This document shows positions 17,563 to 25,998 of a stretch of DNA of 64,000 bases, piece after piece. The notes beneath the pieces were generated by a model. The model made no database searches. It saw only the letters and a program-made list of their open reading frames with translations, and was not told where the DNA came from. The DNA is from Solitalea koreensis (GTDB lineage: Bacteria > Bacteroidota > Bacteroidia > Sphingobacteriales > Sphingobacteriaceae). Positions within the stretch are counted from its first letter, which is position 1, and each line of letters opens with the position of its first letter. The stretch is taken from positions 62,001 through 126,000 of the forward strand of contig NZ_FXSZ01000005.1 of the NCBI RefSeq assembly GCF_900182575.1, read 5' to 3'. Position numbers and translations under genes: made by a program.

Positions 17563-18177
17563 CTATTGAAGTAATTGCTTTTCTTTTGCGAGGACTACTA
17601 ATTGATTAAAAAGTTTCCATAATTCATCTGAGCCTTTTTCAATCACACTTAATTTTTTAAACACTTGCTCAACTTTAACTCCGGCTTCGGTCCAACTTTG
17701 GCCATTGTTAACAGAGTTTAGCAAGAAAGGAGCCATTCGATCTATGGTATTTGCAAAAATAGCATCCTGAGTAGCTGCTTCTTCAAACTCAAGCCATAGC
17801 GAAAGAAACTTTTGCTTTTGATCCTTTGGAAGGATGCTAAATAATTGTTCAGCCGAATTTGTTTCAGTTTCGAATTTTCCAATGTTGGCTATTTCGTCAA
17901 AAATGAATACATCACCGGCATAAATTTCTACTAAATCATGCAATGTGAGCATTTTAATCACTTTTAATAAATCAATGTTTTTATCATTGGCATATTCAGA
18001 AAAAGTAAGACAGATTAGTATAATGTGCCAACTGTGTTCGGCGGTGTTTTCACGACGAGAGCCATCTGCAATGAAATTTCTCCGGATCACTTGCTTGAGT
18101 TTGTCTACTTCGAGTATGAAGCTAACTTGTTGAGCTAAGCGAGTAGGAATATCCAGTTCTTGTGTTAATGGATGCAT
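17563..18177 (-). CDS. HD-domain hydrolase (YfbR/HDDC2-like)
   Basis: This 204-residue metal-dependent phosphohydrolase shows the HD pattern: H48 in ENTAEHSWH, H80-D81 in TLHDLVEIYAGDV, and a downstream Asp in NTIDRMAPFLLN. The family includes 5'-deoxynucleotidases such as YfbR and human HDDC2, which hydrolyse nucleoside monophosphates; substrate here is inferred only. The signature AEHSW is typical of that group. A promoter element lies just upstream and the hemolysin-III-like gene follows by 9 bp. Confidence 0.88.
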   Translation of the reverse strand: MHPLTQELDIPTRLAQQVSFILEVDKLKQVIRRNFIADGSRRENTAEHSWHIILICLTFSEYANDKNIDLLKVIKMLTLHDLVEIYAGDVFIFDEIANIGKFETETNSAEQLFSILPKDQKQKFLSLWLEFEEAATQDAIFANTIDRMAPFLLNSVNNGQSWTEAGVKVEQVFKKLSVIEKGSDELWKLFNQLVVLAKEKQLLQ

Positions 18178-18193
18178 AAGGTGAATTTGTCCG

Positions 18194-18201
18194 CAAAGAT
18201 A
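18194..18201 (-). promoter_or_regulatory. -7 promoter element of the HD hydrolase gene
   Basis: On the minus strand this reads TATCTTTG followed by CGG, matching TAnnTTTG. The leader would be about 11 nt before ATG 18177. Confidence 0.5.
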
Positions 18202-18246
18202 GAAAATGAAGTGGTAAGTCTGATTTTAAGACGTCCCACATAATAT

Positions 18247-19668
18247 TTAATACTTTAGAAACATTCTGGCTATTTTAATTTTTTCCTTGAAAGGAGCATA
18301 CAGTAATCCCGGATCAAACCATGTACCTGATTTGACTACCGCTTTTGAATGTGTAAAGGTATCAAAACTGTATTTGCCATGGTAATTACCCATGCCGCTG
18401 TATCCGACTCCTCCAAAGGGAATTTTGGGATTGCATAAATGCATAAGCGTATTATTAATACAACCACCTCCAAATGTTACTTCTTTCAAATAACGTTCTC
18501 TGACAGTATCGCTGTTGGTGAACAGGTAAAGCGCTAAAGGATAAGGATGGCGTTTTATAAATTCGATAGTTTCTTCATATTCGTTGTACCCATAAACAGG
18601 TAATATAGGCCCAAAAATTTCATCTTTCATCACTGCTGAATCCAAAGAAGGACTGTCTAAGAGGGTAGGAGCAATAAATTTCGAAGCAGCATCAGTTTGC
18701 CCACCTGCAATTATTTTTCCATCTGAAAGATAGGATTCAAGCGTATTAAAACGTTTTTCATTTATAATTCTACCAAAATCACTGTTTTTAGCATCCTCTC
18801 CATAAAACTCCAGAATGTATTTTTTTAGAAGACTAATGAATTCATCTTTCCGAGAATTGTGAACCAAAAGGTAATCAGGTGCGACGCAGGTTTGGCCGGC
18901 GTTAGTAAATTTACCCCAAACAATGCGTTTAGCAGCGTGATGCATATCCACATCTTTATCTACTATACAAGGGCTTTTTCCTCCAAGCTCCAAAATAACG
19001 GGAGTTAACTTGGGCGCAGCTAGTTCTGCAATGTTCTTACCTACAGGTATACTTCCAGTAAAGAAAACTAAATCAAAACGATGTTTTTTCAGAAGATAAG
19101 GAACTGTTGTCTGTCCTTCACCTTCTACAATAGCCACGTAATTTTCGTCGAAAGTTTCTTTAATGATCGTTCTCATTACATAAGTAATTTCAGGAGTAAA
19201 TTCAGAAGGCTTTAAAATTGCACAGTTTCCGCCAGCAATTGCCCCAACCAAAGGAGCAATCAATAATTGGAATGGGTAGTTCCATGGGGCTACGATGAAT
19301 ACACAACCTAGTGGATCTTTATAGATATAACTTGAAGATGGAAACATAGCTATTGGTGAATATTTCCACTGAGGCTTCATCCATTTTTTAAGGTTTTTGA
19401 TTGTATAGTTAATCTCCTCGTAAACGATGCCAACTTCTGTTCCGTACGATTCAAATTCATGTTTATTTAGATCAGCTTTCAGCGCTGCAAATATTTGTTT
19501 CTCGTATGATCGGATTGCCGCTTTTAATTTTTTGAGTTGTTTAATTCTGAATTCATAAGGGAAGGTTGCTTTACTGTCGAAGAATTGGCGCTGATGATTG
19601 AAGATGTTGCTCAGTTGTTCTTCTTCATAATTAACATTATTTACAGTAGGTTCTATAGTTTTTTCCAT
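18247..19668 (-). CDS. Aldehyde dehydrogenase (class 3-like)
   Basis: This 473-residue NAD(P)-dependent aldehyde dehydrogenase carries the general base E227 in ILELGGKSP and the catalytic thiol C261 in NAGQTCVAPD. The Rossmann loop FFTGSIPVGKNIAE and the oxyanion Asn region VAPWNYPFQLL are present. The length, the C-terminal hydrophobic/basic tail and the absence of a signal peptide match class 3 enzymes that oxidise medium- to long-chain aldehydes. Natural substrate is not certain. It appears monocistronic. Confidence 0.93.
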   Translation of the reverse strand: MEKTIEPTVNNVNYEEEQLSNIFNHQRQFFDSKATFPYEFRIKQLKKLKAAIRSYEKQIFAALKADLNKHEFESYGTEVGIVYEEINYTIKNLKKWMKPQWKYSPIAMFPSSSYIYKDPLGCVFIVAPWNYPFQLLIAPLVGAIAGGNCAILKPSEFTPEITYVMRTIIKETFDENYVAIVEGEGQTTVPYLLKKHRFDLVFFTGSIPVGKNIAELAAPKLTPVILELGGKSPCIVDKDVDMHHAAKRIVWGKFTNAGQTCVAPDYLLVHNSRKDEFISLLKKYILEFYGEDAKNSDFGRIINEKRFNTLESYLSDGKIIAGGQTDAASKFIAPTLLDSPSLDSAVMKDEIFGPILPVYGYNEYEETIEFIKRHPYPLALYLFTNSDTVRERYLKEVTFGGGCINNTLMHLCNPKIPFGGVGYSGMGNYHGKYSFDTFTHSKAVVKSGTWFDPGLLYAPFKEKIKIARMFLKY

Positions 19669-19758
19669 TTTATGGGAATAGTTAAGAAATAATTTATCGT
19701 TGTATATTGGTTTGTATTAGGATTGGAAATACAAGATATTGAATAAAGATGAAACAAC

Positions 19759-19784
19759 AAGAGCAGACAATTGTGCCTGCTCTT
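19759..19784 (-). terminator. Intrinsic terminator after the bcp-like gene
   Basis: On the minus strand an 8-bp stem AAGAGCAG / CTGCTCTT with a 10-nt loop is followed by a T-rich stretch, 25 bp after the peroxiredoxin stop. Confidence 0.65.
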
Positions 19785-19808
19785 ACCCAAAAAATGAAAG
19801 ATTAAAAA

Positions 19809-20270
19809 TTATCCCACTAGGTCAAGTACCTGTTGAGACGAGTTCTTCGTATTCACTTTTTCTATTATGTGCATGATAATACCTTGTCCGTTTATAATAA
19901 ATGTATAACGCAAAATGCCCATATAAGTTTTACCATACATGCTTTTTTCTGCCCAAACTCCATAATCCTCAAGGATTTTTTTATCCTCATCAGAAATAAG
20001 AGAAAAAGGAAGATTGTATTTGGTTGCAAACTTTGCATGTGACTTTTCGCTATCGGCGCTTACACCAATTACTTGAAAGCCTTTAGAAATTAATCCGTCG
20101 TAATTATCTCGAAAATTACACGCCTCAGCGGTACAGCCAGGAGTATCATCTTTTGGATAAAAGTAAAGTATCACTGTTTTTCCGTTAAAATCGCTCAATG
20201 AAACAACATTGCCATTTTGATCAGTTCCCGTAAACTCCGGAGCTTTATCTCCAGCTTTTAATTTGCTCAT
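19809..20270 (-). CDS. bcp: Thioredoxin-dependent peroxiredoxin, Bcp/PrxQ type
   Basis: This 153-residue peroxidase reduces hydroperoxides using thioredoxin. The peroxidatic cysteine is C46 in TPGCTAEACNFRD and the resolving cysteine C51 lies five residues on, the arrangement of alpha-type Bcp/PrxQ proteins. Length is normal. It is cytoplasmic (no signal). It follows the M23 peptidase gene by 30 bp and may share its transcript, which ends at the terminator downstream. Confidence 0.95.
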   Translation of the reverse strand: MSKLKAGDKAPEFTGTDQNGNVVSLSDFNGKTVILYFYPKDDTPGCTAEACNFRDNYDGLISKGFQVIGVSADSEKSHAKFATKYNLPFSLISDEDKKILEDYGVWAEKSMYGKTYMGILRYTFIINGQGIIMHIIEKVNTKNSSQQVLDLVG

Positions 20271-20300
20271 GATTTACTTGATATTAAGTTTGAGATTAGG

Positions 20301-22043
20301 TCATCTGCTAAATTCAGCATTGTAAACTGAACTGTTATTTTTTATGTCAGTAACAGTTAACTGTAAAGTGTGATTACCAGGGCCTGTTCTTTCATCAAAA
20401 GTATGCTTTAATACACCTGATTTGCCATCCATTTCAAAAAGAACCCAATGGTCATCAATCAATCCTCTAAATTCTTTTATTCCAGACAAGTTGTCACTAA
20501 TACGGAATGAAACACTTGCAGTTCCTGACATGTTTTTACCATTCATAATATTAAGTGGTACTATTCGCGGCGCAGTTGTATCAATAGTAATGTAAAAGCT
20601 ACCAAAGCTTTTTAGTTCAGCTTTTACAAAACCGTTTTCATAAGTTCCTCCTTGATAAGTTCTTTTATCATTTACGATTACTGCCTTGTCGAACTGAGTA
20701 AGGTCTGCATCTGGTTTTATTTGAAGTATAAAAGGTTCTGCTATCGGAGTATATTTATTATGTAATGTATGAATGTCGGAATATGCTCCGAACACTTTTC
20801 GGGATGATGAATATTCGAAATTGAAATTGTTGTAGAAGCAACCAGTCGGAAAAGTTGCAATTATTGATTGATTACTGAAGCGATTGACCTTATTCCAATA
20901 AAATGGTATTGCCGATGGATTCACATAATGAGAATATACTTTTTTGGTAGGAGTTGAATTTACTGTAAAAGTTAAGGTAGAGGTGTTGCCGGCTGCATCT
21001 TTAACTATGTATTCCATTTGATGAGGCGCATTGTCCTCAAAAGTTATAATGCCTCTATTGACATTGGTTTTGTAAATTTCTAATCGGTTTCCAGGATCAA
21101 TGAAGCTTTTTTGAATGTAGGTTCTTCCAGTTTGATAAGCATTAAAATCAATGTACGAATTTACATCACGCTGAAGGTTAAAATTGAGCGATTCAAATAC
21201 TGTTTTAATAACCGTTTGTCCATCTTTTTTTAGCTCAATTGAATAAATGCCATTTCTATTTCCAGCGCCATTCAGCATGTCATCGGCGGCAATACCAAAG
21301 GCTATATCTCCATTCACATTCACTTTTACAGCTTTACTCACACTGTACTTTCCAGAGCCTATTGGAGCTAAAGCAAATGATGTGCGAATATTTGAACCAT
21401 TTACCGAACTACTATCATTCATCGGGTAAACATATAAGCCTTTTATGAAAGGGGCTTTGGTGTCTGCAATTGGAAATCCGAATAGTTGTGGGTTAAAGGC
21501 TTCTTCTGTTTTTGAATCTCTGGTTTCAAAATGTAAATGAGCGCCTTGTGAACTTCCTGAATTTCCTGAATAACCAATTATTTCACCTTTTTTGACAGGA
21601 ATTTCTATTGGTAATGGATTAAAATCTACCTCAAATGATTCACGACTATATTGAGCAGTTTTTACGAAGTGTGCTATGCGAGGGCTGTAACGTTGTAAGT
21701 GGGCATAAACAGTAGTATAGCCGTTTGGATGATTGATATAAATAGCGTTGCCAAAACCTCCGATTTGTACTCGTAAACGAGAAACATAGCCATCAGCTAC
21801 GGCATGAACGGGATAACCTTCCCTCTGATTGGTTTTAAAGTCGAGTCCGGTGTGGAAATGATTAGGACGTAGCTCGCCAAAGGTTCCAGATATCGCTACT
21901 GGAATATCCATTGGTAATCTGAAATCCCTAGGAAAGATTCTTTCTGTAGTTTGAATTAGTTTTTTTTCTGCATGGGTAGCTACAAATGCTAATGTGGTAG
22001 CAATAGCCAAAATAGCCACTATTCCAATCCTCACTATTCTCAT
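20301..22043 (-). CDS. M23-family metallopeptidase (murein-acting, large C-terminal region)
   Basis: This 580-residue exported protein has an N-terminal membrane/signal helix (residues 5-23). The LytM/M23 zinc domain is complete: HFHTGLDF gives His and Asp ligands, AHLQRYSP and GAHLHFET carry the C-terminal histidines, with the typical YSGNSGSSQGAHLHFE run (about 156-172). Such enzymes cut peptidoglycan cross-links. The remaining 400 residues are beta-rich with Ig-like sequence near the end (NLSGIKEFRGLIDDHW) and probably bind wall or partner proteins. It lies 8 bp downstream of the FAH-family gene. Confidence 0.9.
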   Translation of the reverse strand: MRIVRIGIVAILAIATTLAFVATHAEKKLIQTTERIFPRDFRLPMDIPVAISGTFGELRPNHFHTGLDFKTNQREGYPVHAVADGYVSRLRVQIGGFGNAIYINHPNGYTTVYAHLQRYSPRIAHFVKTAQYSRESFEVDFNPLPIEIPVKKGEIIGYSGNSGSSQGAHLHFETRDSKTEEAFNPQLFGFPIADTKAPFIKGLYVYPMNDSSSVNGSNIRTSFALAPIGSGKYSVSKAVKVNVNGDIAFGIAADDMLNGAGNRNGIYSIELKKDGQTVIKTVFESLNFNLQRDVNSYIDFNAYQTGRTYIQKSFIDPGNRLEIYKTNVNRGIITFEDNAPHQMEYIVKDAAGNTSTLTFTVNSTPTKKVYSHYVNPSAIPFYWNKVNRFSNQSIIATFPTGCFYNNFNFEYSSSRKVFGAYSDIHTLHNKYTPIAEPFILQIKPDADLTQFDKAVIVNDKRTYQGGTYENGFVKAELKSFGSFYITIDTTAPRIVPLNIMNGKNMSGTASVSFRISDNLSGIKEFRGLIDDHWVLFEMDGKSGVLKHTFDERTGPGNHTLQLTVTDIKNNSSVYNAEFSR

Positions 22044-22051
22044 TGCCTAAA

Positions 22052-22663
22052 TTATTTAATTTCAAAATCGAGTAATTTTTTATCCTCAATATAGCCTTCC
22101 AAACGATCGCCAATGTTTATTTTTCCTACTCCTGCAGGTGTACCTGTGAAAATTAAATCACCTTTTTTTAGGGTGATAAACTTTGAAATATAACTGATGA
22201 TTTCTTCAAAAGGAAAGATCATATTTGATGTATTACCCGTTTGAACGTTATTGCCGTTAATTTTTAAGTTGAAATTTATGTTTGAAAGATCGGAAAACTG
22301 ACTTTTAGGCAAAAACTCACTTATTGGTGCTGAATTATCAAAACCCTTGGCTAATTCCCAAGGCAAGCTTTTGTCTTTCAGTTTTTGTTGAAGATCACGA
22401 GCGGTAAAATCAATTCCTAAGCCAATGTCCTCAAAATAGTTTCCTGCAAATTTTGGGTCTATATGCTTACCTTCTTTACTTATTTTAAGTACGATTTCAA
22501 TTTCATGATGAATGTCGTTTGAGAAATCGGGGTGATAAAAGGTTTGATTGTTTTTCAAGATAGCCGTATCAGGCTTCATGAAAATAACAGGGGACGTAGG
22601 AACTGCATTATTAAGTTCTTTTGCGTGTGCCGCATAATTTCTGCCTAAGGCGATGATCTTCAT
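22052..22663 (-). CDS. Fumarylacetoacetate hydrolase-family protein
   Basis: This 203-residue enzyme has the FAH fold signature: LGRNYAAHAKELNN at the N-terminus, PVIFMKPDTAI, the metal ligands in HHEIEIVLKI, GIDFTARDLQ, and the C-terminal DLIFTGTPAGVGKINIGD. Short single-domain members act as acylpyruvases, oxaloacetate decarboxylases or 2-hydroxyhepta-diene-dioate isomerases, so the substrate is open. It precedes the M23 peptidase gene by 8 bp. Confidence 0.9.
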   Translation of the reverse strand: MKIIALGRNYAAHAKELNNAVPTSPVIFMKPDTAILKNNQTFYHPDFSNDIHHEIEIVLKISKEGKHIDPKFAGNYFEDIGLGIDFTARDLQQKLKDKSLPWELAKGFDNSAPISEFLPKSQFSDLSNINFNLKINGNNVQTGNTSNMIFPFEEIISYISKFITLKKGDLIFTGTPAGVGKINIGDRLEGYIEDKKLLDFEIK

Positions 22664-22753
22664 GAAAGAGAATAAGAATAATAAAAGAAAATAGTGATAA
22701 GATAAAACTTGAAGAAAGCTCGGTTTTAAATTGGGAAGAAACTAAAAGGAATA

Positions 22754-23320
22754 TTATAGAATTGAAATTCGCTTAGTTATTGATTCACCTCCCACAATAA
22801 CTCTAATAAAATAGTAACCTTTTGAAAGAGAATTGCTCAAGTTGTAAGTGGTTTCTTTAAGTCCAGCTCCAATATGTTGTTGAGGCATTAACGTGAGGAC
22901 TTCATTACCCAATAAATCCATCAATTTAATTGTAACGGTATTTTCTTTCTTCAAATTATAGCTAATAGTTAAGCCATCATTGATCGGACCTTGAAAAACT
23001 TTTACATCAAAAACTGATCTTTGATCATCATTATCGGCAAACATTATAGACCTGCTGTTGCCTGAAGTTGGAGGAGTAACCGTTTTTGTATTGTATAAGA
23101 ATTTCGAAATAGAAAAGGTTAAAGGAGTGGTTTTAAGACCTGTTTTAGGTTTTCTATCAGAAAGCACATTTTTGCTAAATGTACTTAGTGTATCGGTAAG
23201 ACCTTTTTGGAACGTAGCAAAGTGAAACCCCGATGCACCAATTCCGTCAGCCATAGCAGCTAAAGTAAGAGTTGCACAAAGGAGTGAAAGTGTAATTTTT
23301 CTGGCGTATAATTTCATCAT
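22754..23320 (-). CDS. Small secreted protein with T9SS type-A C-terminal sorting domain
   Basis: This 188-residue protein has a signal peptide (about 1-24) and a C-terminal 85-residue beta domain. That domain reads KVFQGPINDGLTISYNL, VTIKLMDLLGNEVLTL and KGYYFIRVIVGGESITKRISIL, which matches type-A T9SS sorting domains. Between signal and sorting domain there is only a low-complexity stretch of about 70 residues, so no enzyme or adhesin domain is apparent. It is probably exported by the type IX system and attached to or released from the surface. Function is unknown. Confidence 0.75.
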   Translation of the reverse strand: MMKLYARKITLSLLCATLTLAAMADGIGASGFHFATFQKGLTDTLSTFSKNVLSDRKPKTGLKTTPLTFSISKFLYNTKTVTPPTSGNSRSIMFADNDDQRSVFDVKVFQGPINDGLTISYNLKKENTVTIKLMDLLGNEVLTLMPQQHIGAGLKETTYNLSNSLSKGYYFIRVIVGGESITKRISIL

Positions 23321-23603
23321 CTCAGTTGCTACAAATATAGTACAATAAAAAATTAACTCAACACCCTGTTGCTATAAATTTACTAATTAAACTCTAAAAA
23401 ACATAAAAAGTTTAATGGGTGTTTCTAAATTTCTAATGCAAATATTTAACCAATTTTTTGGGGATGCTTTTTAGCCAGCAATTATTATGCATTTGAGAAA
23501 CGATAAAATTACATGGTTGATTACATACTATTCAAATGAATAAATTTCTATTACTTATTTAAATTAATAAGTATAAATAATTTTACTTATTGCAGTTATA
23601 AGC

Positions 23604-23611
23604 TATTTTTG
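23604..23611 (+). promoter_or_regulatory. -7 promoter element of kup
   Basis: TATTTTTG followed by CGC matches TAnnTTTG. The inferred transcript start lies about 12-15 nt before the TTG start codon. Confidence 0.5.
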
Positions 23612-23630
23612 CGCAATATTTTATACTACA

Positions 23631-25571
23631 TTGAGTACTCAAAGCCACAAATTAACTAGGGTAAGCGCTGCCGGATTATTAATCAGTCTTGGCATTATTT
23701 ACGGTGACATTGGAACATCACCTCTTTATGTTTTTAAAGCAATTATTTCCGGTCAGAAAATTTCAGAATACCTTGTATTAGGTGGTATTTCTTGTGTTTT
23801 TTGGACATTAACGTTACAAACTACTCTTAAGTATGTTATTATTACGCTCGAAGCTGATAATAAAGGTGAGGGTGGGATCTTTTCACTTTTTTCATTAGTG
23901 CGAAAGAAGTCAAAATGGCTGGTTGTTCCGGCTATGATAGGAGGGTGTGCCCTTTTGGCAGATGGTATCATTACGCCCCCTATTACCGTAACTTCGGCCA
24001 TTGAAGGATTACGGTTGATAAATCCCGAAATTCCTGTAATTCCAATTGTACTGGTAATACTTTCCTTGCTGTTCTTTATTCAGCAATTTGGTACCAGTAT
24101 CGTGGGTAAATCATTCGGGCCAATTATGTTATTATGGTTTAGCATGTTGGGTGTTTTGGGTATTTGGCAAGTGCTCCAATATCCTATGGTTTTGAAAGCC
24201 TTAAATCCATATTATGCTTATAACATTCTGTTTAATAATCCTCATGGTTTTCTGATACTTGGTGCAGTATTCTTATGTACCACTGGTGCTGAGGCGCTTT
24301 ATTCTGATTTAGGTCATTGCGGTAAGCATAATATCCGGGTGAGTTGGGCTTTTGTTAAAACTTGTCTTATTCTGAATTATCTAGGACAAGGAGCTTGGTT
24401 ATTAACTGTGCATTCAGGAAATGTTACGGATTTAAACCCATTTTATGGAATGATGCCTGCGCAGTTCCAACTATTTGGAATAGCCTTGGCCACTGCAGCT
24501 GCTGTGGTAGCCAGTCAGGCGTTGATAAGTGGTTCTTATACACTAATCAGTGAAGCCGTTCGTATGAATCTTTGGCCAAAGGTTCGCATTTCTTACCCGA
24601 CTGAAACTAAAGGGCAATTATATGTTCCTAGTATTAACTGGTTAATGTGGGCAGGCTGTTGTTTTGTTGTACTGCATTTCGAAGAATCCGGTGCAATGGA
24701 AGCTGCTTACGGCTTGTCAATTACAATTGCCATGTTAATGACAACTGTACTTATGGCTGTATTTCTGGTAACGCGCAAGTTTTCATATGCTATCGTTGGT
24801 ATTTTCATTGGATTGTATATTGCCGTTGAGTCAGCTTTCTTATTGGGTAACCTATCTAAATTCATGCATGGCGGTTATTTCACACTCATGTTGGGTATGA
24901 TTATTTTCTCTGTAATGTGGGCTTGGTATAGAGCGCGTAAGATTAAAAATCGCTACGTGAAATTTGTTGAGGTAGAAGATTATTACGAGATCATTGAAGA
25001 TTTGAGTAAAGATAGCACTGTGCCTAAGTATTCATCTCAATTGGTATACCTGACCAGTGCAAATTTCGATTCTGAAATAGAGTCTAAAATTGTGTATTCC
25101 ATTTTACAAAAACAGCCTAAACGTGCCGATGTGTATTGGTTGGTTCATGTTGATGTACTTGATGAGCCTTATAAACGCGATTATAAAGTGATGGAAATGG
25201 TGCCGGGAGTTCTTTACCGTATTGATTTCCGATTAGGATTCAGAGAAGAACAGCGCATTAGTGTGCTTTTCCGTAAAGTAGTGGAGGAATTGGTTCGAAA
25301 TAAAGAGGTAACCATTACCAGCAGATACGAGTCACTTAAAAAACATAACCTGGTTGGTGATTTCCGTTTTGTAATGCTTGAAAAGATATTGTCGAATCCA
25401 AGAGCATTACCTTTCAGCGAACGCATAACCATGTATTATTACTTTATACTGAAGAAATTAAGCCTTTCAGAAGAAAAAGGTTTTGGTCTTGATCTCAGCT
25501 CAATTGCCGTGGAAAAAGTGCCATTGGTACTGGAGAATACTGAAAACGTAGAAATATCAAGGGTTAATTAA
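23631..25571 (+). CDS. kup: KUP-family potassium uptake protein
   Basis: This 646-residue transporter brings K+ into the cell with protons. The family N-terminal signature GIIYGDIGTSPLYVF (residues 21-35) is intact, about 12 membrane helices fill residues 13-430, and a cytoplasmic C-terminal domain of about 200 residues follows. Translation appears to start at TTG 23631: no in-frame ATG lies upstream near the promoter and the next internal Met would remove the first helix. The downstream terminator ends a single-gene unit. Confidence 0.94.
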   Translation: MSTQSHKLTRVSAAGLLISLGIIYGDIGTSPLYVFKAIISGQKISEYLVLGGISCVFWTLTLQTTLKYVIITLEADNKGEGGIFSLFSLVRKKSKWLVVPAMIGGCALLADGIITPPITVTSAIEGLRLINPEIPVIPIVLVILSLLFFIQQFGTSIVGKSFGPIMLLWFSMLGVLGIWQVLQYPMVLKALNPYYAYNILFNNPHGFLILGAVFLCTTGAEALYSDLGHCGKHNIRVSWAFVKTCLILNYLGQGAWLLTVHSGNVTDLNPFYGMMPAQFQLFGIALATAAAVVASQALISGSYTLISEAVRMNLWPKVRISYPTETKGQLYVPSINWLMWAGCCFVVLHFEESGAMEAAYGLSITIAMLMTTVLMAVFLVTRKFSYAIVGIFIGLYIAVESAFLLGNLSKFMHGGYFTLMLGMIIFSVMWAWYRARKIKNRYVKFVEVEDYYEIIEDLSKDSTVPKYSSQLVYLTSANFDSEIESKIVYSILQKQPKRADVYWLVHVDVLDEPYKRDYKVMEMVPGVLYRIDFRLGFREEQRISVLFRKVVEELVRNKEVTITSRYESLKKHNLVGDFRFVMLEKILSNPRALPFSERITMYYYFILKKLSLSEEKGFGLDLSSIAVEKVPLVLENTENVEISRVN

Positions 25572-25600
25572 TAACTTTAATATTATCCTTCTACATGTCA

Positions 25601-25622
25601 AAAGCCACTTTCGAGTGGCTTT
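25601..25622 (+). terminator. Intrinsic terminator after kup
   Basis: A perfect 9-bp stem (AAAGCCACT / AGTGGCTTT) closes a TTCG tetraloop, 30 bp after the kup stop. Confidence 0.75.
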
Positions 25623-25659
25623 GTGCATTATATTAAGTTTTAAATATTCGGCGAGCGTT

Positions 25660-25917
25660 TCACTGACCTGCTTTTATCCACTTAGGTATCATTAAATGAA
25701 AATATCTAAATGAAATCAGAACATCTATTGTCCATGTAATGTACTTTACTGCATGTTGTTCTTTAGAACGACAAGGAGGACAATAAGTATTAAGCAAGCA
25801 GGGCTCACATAAAGGTTGATAATATTGAAAGAGTAAATAGCCCAGAAGTGTAACAATAGCTATTAAAATTAGGAACCTAACTTTATGAGACATAAGGGCT
25901 GTATAGAATGATTTCAT
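25660..25917 (-). CDS. Small two-helix membrane protein with CxxC pairs
   Basis: This 85-residue protein is hydrophobic at residues 13-32 and again near 62-75, joined by a loop with four cysteines, CEPCLLNTYCPPC, then a charged segment. The CxxC spacing suggests metal binding or a disulfide pair on the periplasmic side; this is inference. The frame can be read back to 25950, but that start falls inside the loop of the upstream gene's terminator, so ATG 25917 is preferred. No family is recognised. It lies downstream of the APC permease on the same strand. Confidence 0.55.
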   Translation of the reverse strand: MKSFYTALMSHKVRFLILIAIVTLLGYLLFQYYQPLCEPCLLNTYCPPCRSKEQHAVKYITWTIDVLISFRYFHLMIPKWIKAGQ

Positions 25918-25927
25918 GTTAGTCGAA

Positions 25928-25975
25928 TCCAACAAAAAAAGAGCAAACATCTAATGATTGCTCTTTTTTGTTGGA
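25928..25975 (-). terminator. Intrinsic terminator after the APC permease
   Basis: The arms TCCAAC-AAAAAA-GAGCAA and TTGCTC-TTTTTT-GTTGGA pair over about 18 bp with one bulged A and an 11-nt loop, 24 bp after the permease stop. Confidence 0.8.
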
Positions 25976-25998
25976 TAATATTTAAAATTCTTAATTAT

